Source: Massilia eburnea (GTDB taxonomy: Bacteria; Pseudomonadota; Gammaproteobacteria; Burkholderiales; Burkholderiaceae_D). Taken from it: a stretch of 64,000 bases of DNA. A program made the position numbers and the translations under genes. Positions 60,654 to 64,000 of the stretch are shown in pieces. The notes under the pieces are model-generated. The model saw only the letters and a program-made list of their open reading frames with translations. It did not search any database and had not been told where the DNA came from. Position 1 is the stretch's first letter; every line of letters begins with the position of its first letter. The stretch is taken from contig NZ_WNKX01000003.1 of NCBI RefSeq assembly GCF_009720745.1, forward strand, positions 186,001-250,000, given 5' to 3'.

Positions 60654-60863
60654 TCACTGCGGTTGCCGCAATCCGGCCGTCCCCAGCCCACGCAGCAATA
60701 CACGCATCCCGAGATGGCGTAATAGGTCGGGCGGCCCGATCAGGATGGAAAGGATCAACGGGACGATGAGAAAAGTAACGACTGCGCTGCAGGCAAGTGC
60801 CACTGAACTGTTCAGGCAATAGCGACATGGCGCTATTGCCTTCGACCAATAGCGCAGTGCCAC
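60654..60863 (-). CDS. Small single-TM hypothetical protein (69 aa)
   Basis: GTG start giving MALRYWSKAIAPCRYCLNSS, then a hydrophobic helix (VVTFLIVPLILSILIG) and a basic tail. It lies 40 bp downstream of the 60.9-kb gene on the same strand. Competing frames are open too; choice is based on the TM segment. Confidence 0.4.
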   Translation of the reverse strand: MALRYWSKAIAPCRYCLNSSVALACSAVVTFLIVPLILSILIGPPDLLRHLGMRVLLRGLGTAGLRQPQ

Positions 60864-60902
60864 TCCATATCCAGCGCTGGTTGCTCGGGATCTGCGGACG
60901 CA

Positions 60903-61226
60903 TTAGTCCCATTGCGTTTCCAGGTATTCCTCTTCGGGGTTCGACGCCCCAGAAATATCGTCGCGACCACGCACTCGCCGCGAATTGCGCCCACTCAGCG
61001 ACTCAAACAGGTTGTTCATGTCGTCTCCCCCCTGCCCGCTCCATTCGGGCGTCCGACCAAGCTGGCCACCCAAAGTGCAGCGCACGCCCCCACCGCTAAA
61101 GAGCAAGCGCTGGATAATAGGGGAAGGGATCCGTTCGCTGATCAAATAGGCGATGGCATAACGCCAACCGCATTCGTCAGCTAGACCAAGCGCGTCATCA
61201 ATGACGCCGGCCTGGCGATTACTCAT
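60903..61226 (-). CDS. Small hypothetical protein (107 aa), R-I-SP core
   Basis: ATG 61226 with AAGGA upstream. Core GWRYAIAYLISERIPSPIIQ matches the pattern in the proteins at 9.8 and 57.65 kb. The C-terminal half is Gly/Arg- then Glu-rich (SRRVRGRDDISGASNPEEEY) and probably disordered. No domain recognised. Confidence 0.6.
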   Translation of the reverse strand: MSNRQAGVIDDALGLADECGWRYAIAYLISERIPSPIIQRLLFSGGGVRCTLGGQLGRTPEWSGQGGDDMNNLFESLSGRNSRRVRGRDDISGASNPEEEYLETQWD

Positions 61227-61476
61227 GCGACGATCCTTCAGCTCCAATGGCATGATGGTCTCCGTTTTCATCTCGGCGGCATACAGCCGAACGCGTATTC
61301 CGGTGATTTAACCACCATAGCACGGGCCACAGCACTCGAGCGATTGGAGATCTCAATGGCATTGGAACGGCATCGAGGGCAATCCGCCGCCCCCCAAGGG
61401 ACGCTCTACGCTGCATCGTCAGGCAGCGAACATCGCTTGCGCACAAAGCAAGCGCTGTTCACGGCGCCCAGGCGCC

Positions 61477-61704
61477 TCATAGTGTCGTGCAACCTCGGTG
61501 GGTGCCAATGACAACTGTGCCAGTTCCGGCCCGGTCAGCCACGTACTCGCTCTTGAACGTGGTATCCAGTTCGTCACTTCGGCGCGCCCGGACCGCTGTT
61601 ACATAGATGACTGGTTCTACATATTCACCCGGTCGGCTTTCGACAACAATGTTGTCTTCATCAGCAAAGGCTGCGAGTTGCAAGAGCAGTTCGTTTTTTT
61701 TCAT
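61477..61704 (-). CDS. Small hypothetical protein (about 75 aa)
   Basis: MKKNELLLQLAAFADEDNIV then ESRPGEYVEPVIYVTAVRAR, a plausible compact alpha/beta protein. The frame continues upstream and includes a hydrophobic stretch (VVLAWLLAVIPLIQCWC), so the start is unsettled and the longer form might be membrane anchored. Family unknown. Confidence 0.45.
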   Translation of the reverse strand: MKKNELLLQLAAFADEDNIVVESRPGEYVEPVIYVTAVRARRSDELDTTFKSEYVADRAGTGTVVIGTHRGCTTL

Positions 61705-62442
61705 GGTTGCGCGTTCAGAGCACCAGCATTGAATCAATGGAATGACCGCCAGGAGCCATGCCAATACCACCTGACTTCCGGGCCATACGGCATGCTCCTT
61801 GCCTGTCCGAGTCCCCCCCATTGTCCTGTTTCCCCGGCGGGGAATCAACTGTCCACAAAAATACTTTAGTGGTCCGAACGTGTGCGATGGAAGTTCAGTG
61901 CGATGTTCATTCTCACGAAGACCGCACGCGACGCGCCAATTGGACAATCCGTGTTCAAGTAGCGTCCTGTTCGCAGAAGCGCGTCGCAAGCCATCATGGT
62001 CGTCTTCCGCCGCTTAGCTAGCAACATGAATGTAAGTCCCCACGTCGCCTCTTCTGCCGCCCCCTCATGGATGCGGCAGATCGAACTTGATGGCGCGCGC
62101 AGGCGCCCCAAGCACTTTTCATGTACTGCTTGCAGCGCGCAACCAAGACGGCATGGGGGACACGTCGACCGGTCAATGACGCGACGCGCGTCGAGGATCA
62201 GAGACATCGGGCCAACCATCCCAGGCTTCGTCGTCCCGACTCCCTTGGTCATGAGGAAACGACAATCTCAGTTGCGCCGGCGACCCGGTGCAATGTCTTT
62301 CGACATGCGCCGCCATGGCAAAGTGCGCCAGCGTCGGCAAGCGAGGGCAAACGAATCGGCGTACACTGAAATCACTGATTCCTTAGCAATGAGGCTGATG
62401 CGGACGCTGTTCTAACAGCGACGACGTCTCAAGTGTATTGGT
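61705..62442. other. Region without recognised gene
   Basis: 738 bp with overlapping open frames on both strands and no recognisable protein, RNA gene or repeat. Confidence 0.4.
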
Positions 62443-62973
62443 ATGGTAACTTTTCACTACTATCGACGTGCAGTAGGCACATTTGGTTCTGGGCCAAGCT
62501 CCATCCGGTTCAATGGGCGCGATTACCTGTATCGCGGCTACGCTTACGAGAACTTTATTGATGCCTACAATTACGCCCAGCTCATGCTCCTTCACCCTTC
62601 CAGCGCGCCCCCCCCAATTCAGACCGTCCGCACGAAGCGCGTTCCGCCCCCCTCCGCCGACGATCTGCGGCTAATGCAACAGTTTGGCATCGAGTTTGTT
62701 GCAGGTCATTACTTCTATGGCGTGTATCGCTACGATTGCCTTGGCGATGCCTGTGCCTTCGCGAGCGCTGCGCCGGGACACACCATTTGCCAGCGCAACC
62801 TGCAGATCGCGCATGCCGCGCATCACTTGAATCTGCTTCAGGAGCGCTACATGGTCGATGGGAAAGGGAAAACCTTGAAGCTTCGGTCCACCGGGCGAAT
62901 CGGGCACTACGACATCTTTCCCGCCAATGCCCCGCCCTCCCTCCTGTTCAAGCGCAGCTTGCCACGCAAATGA
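62443..62973 (+). CDS. Hypothetical protein (176 aa)
   Basis: Aromatic-rich N-terminus (MVTFHYYRRAVGTFGSGPSS), then FNGRDYLYRGYAYENFIDAY and a central segment FGIEFVAGHYFYGVYRYDCL. Two nearby Cys (RYDCLGDAC) and one later Cys. No signal peptide. No family recognised, but length and amino-acid use look coding. Confidence 0.65.
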   Translation: MVTFHYYRRAVGTFGSGPSSIRFNGRDYLYRGYAYENFIDAYNYAQLMLLHPSSAPPPIQTVRTKRVPPPSADDLRLMQQFGIEFVAGHYFYGVYRYDCLGDACAFASAAPGHTICQRNLQIAHAAHHLNLLQERYMVDGKGKTLKLRSTGRIGHYDIFPANAPPSLLFKRSLPRK

Positions 62974-63182
62974 GCATTCACCCGGCGGATTTCGCCCAAG
63001 TGCACCACAAACACGCCACGCTTTGCGCTATTTCGCTTCAGCATTCGCCCTTCCAAGCATGACTCGGCACGAAACGTGCGCACCTTAATCCGCGGTTCGT
63101 GTAGCCTGAATATCCAGCATACCACGCCATTTCCTCTCTCTAGCCCGTCGCGTAGGAGTCGCGATGACGCAAGGAGAGGACC

Positions 63183-63572
63183 ATGAACCAGATCGACGCC
63201 CGTGTGCTGCTGGTCGACGACAACAAGGACGCCGTTGACATGGTGTCCCAATTTCTGAGTTTCCATCACATCGACAACAAGGTCGCCTATAACGGCGCCT
63301 CCGCAGTTGCCTTGCTGGCTGACTGGCCTGCGGATATCGTGTTCCTCGACATCCAGATGCCCGACATGGATGGTTATGAAACGGCGATCGCCATGCATGC
63401 CCTCCCCCAGTGCGCTGAACTCCCTATTGTTGCGTGGACAGGCTGGGATGGCCCCGGCAGTCGTGAAGCGATGACACAGGCACGCATGGTATGGCGCCTG
63501 ACGAAGCCCGTCGCGATGGAAGAATTGCTAGCGCTCGTGTCCCGTTTTGGCAGCAGAGACCCGTCACGATAG
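63183..63572 (+). CDS. Stand-alone response regulator receiver
   Basis: 129-aa CheY-like domain: acidic pair in VLLVDDNKDA, phospho-Asp in IVFLDIQMPDMDG, Thr in IVAWTGWDG and Lys in RLTKPVAME. No output domain and no kinase nearby. AAGGAGAGGA precedes the ATG at 63183. Confidence 0.88.
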   Translation: MNQIDARVLLVDDNKDAVDMVSQFLSFHHIDNKVAYNGASAVALLADWPADIVFLDIQMPDMDGYETAIAMHALPQCAELPIVAWTGWDGPGSREAMTQARMVWRLTKPVAMEELLALVSRFGSRDPSR

Positions 63573-63742
63573 AAATCGCATGCCGGCACCTCCCAGCGCA
63601 CGGCATTCTGACGGAAGCGGCCTTACGTCACACCAATCCACGTCTGACTAACAACACCGGCTGGCGCAGAACGGGGCGTTATCGCACAGGGCGTTGCTCA
63701 GGGCTGCGCCGAGCAACCTGGTCGCTTGGCGCAGGGAGGATC

Positions 63743-63973
63743 TCAAGCAGAAATCTCAATACCAAGCGCATTATCGATGCGCTCCTTCGCGAGGTGCAGG
63801 CCGAGCAATTTCGCCGAGTACATCGTCCAGGCGATCACAGTGACCTGGTATCGCGTCGGCATAGGTTCGGCGACTTTCCTGACGCTCACATGACAGTACC
63901 ACTTTGCGCTAGGCCTTCCCAAGGTCGCCCTGACTGCAGCGCAGTCAATTTCGTAGCCACGATAGCGTTGCAT
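63743..63973 (-). CDS. Small hypothetical protein (76 aa)
   Basis: ATG with AAGGAG 7 bp upstream, so translation is likely. Sequence begins MQRYRGYEIDCAAVRATLGR and has a beta-rich middle (WYCHVSVRKVAEPMPTRYQV). A YRGYEI-type start recurs among small proteins in this group of bacteria, from memory; function unknown. Confidence 0.6.
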   Translation of the reverse strand: MQRYRGYEIDCAAVRATLGRPSAKWYCHVSVRKVAEPMPTRYQVTVIAWTMYSAKLLGLHLAKERIDNALGIEISA

Positions 63974-64000
63974 GTCCGGCTCCTTCGTGCGGTCGCACTT

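Noticed and set aside
61996..62415. Plus-strand 139-codon frame
   Set aside because: Arg-rich, no recognisable motif, start without support, overlapped by other open frames.

Overview
The window is high-GC DNA with long, densely packed genes, frequent GTG/TTG starts and gene families typical of a soil or plant-associated betaproteobacterium. The gene content (secreted plant-polysaccharide hydrolases, PhbB, many universal stress proteins, small orphan proteins) best fits Oxalobacteraceae such as Massilia or Duganella. The genus is an inference from gene content, not a database match.

Region 1 (about 0.1-13.0 kb) is a plant cell-wall polysaccharide locus. It holds a GH62 arabinofuranosidase lipoprotein, a Tat-exported GH95 fucosidase or galactosidase, a multidomain alginate-lyase-type lipoprotein with FN3 and discoidin modules, a CE1-type esterase lipoprotein, a GH127 beta-L-arabinofuranosidase and a GH2 beta-galactosidase. 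Together they could strip arabinose, fucose or galactose and esters from hemicellulose or pectin side chains. No TonB receptor or sugar transporter is inside the window. Region 2 (13.0-17.4 kb) holds a small protein, a membrane diguanylate cyclase and a convergent DUF3943/PAP2-phosphatase pair.

Region 3 (17.4-48.9 kb) is the most striking part: a roughly 31-kb low-oxygen or dormancy island. Ten FNR/ANR-type boxes (TTGAT-N4-ATCAA and variants) lie in its intergenic regions. Apart from the two upstream members of a triple cluster, they sit 61-91 bp from start codons. The genes include two P-type ATPases, an ADP-forming acyl-CoA synthetase/GNAT fusion, an FNT anion channel, a complete ABC-type tripartite efflux system, three universal stress proteins plus a shrunken fourth, CBS and BON proteins, a hemerythrin, a ClpP-like protease, FtsH, Hsp20, a beta-CASP nuclease, PhbB, a nitroreductase, two response regulators (one a diguanylate cyclase) and a 6-phosphofructokinase. 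By function the set resembles the mycobacterial DosR dormancy regulon, apparently under FNR-type control.

Region 4 (49.4-53.3 kb) is a chromosomal integron. It has an intI gene with a LexA box over its start, an attI, and five minus-strand cassettes with folded attC sites. On the far side of intI lie a second attI-like copy, one membrane-protein cassette and a decayed attC. The cassettes are visibly less GC-rich than the flanks.

Region 5 (53.5-64 kb) is a looser mixture: a secreted BD-FAE-like esterase, a recombinase remnant, a Wsp-like chemoreceptor, an extra infA with a long terminator-containing leader, a TolA/TonB-like coiled-coil protein, a response regulator and several small proteins of unknown function. 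No rRNA, tRNA, CRISPR array or intact insertion sequence was recognised.
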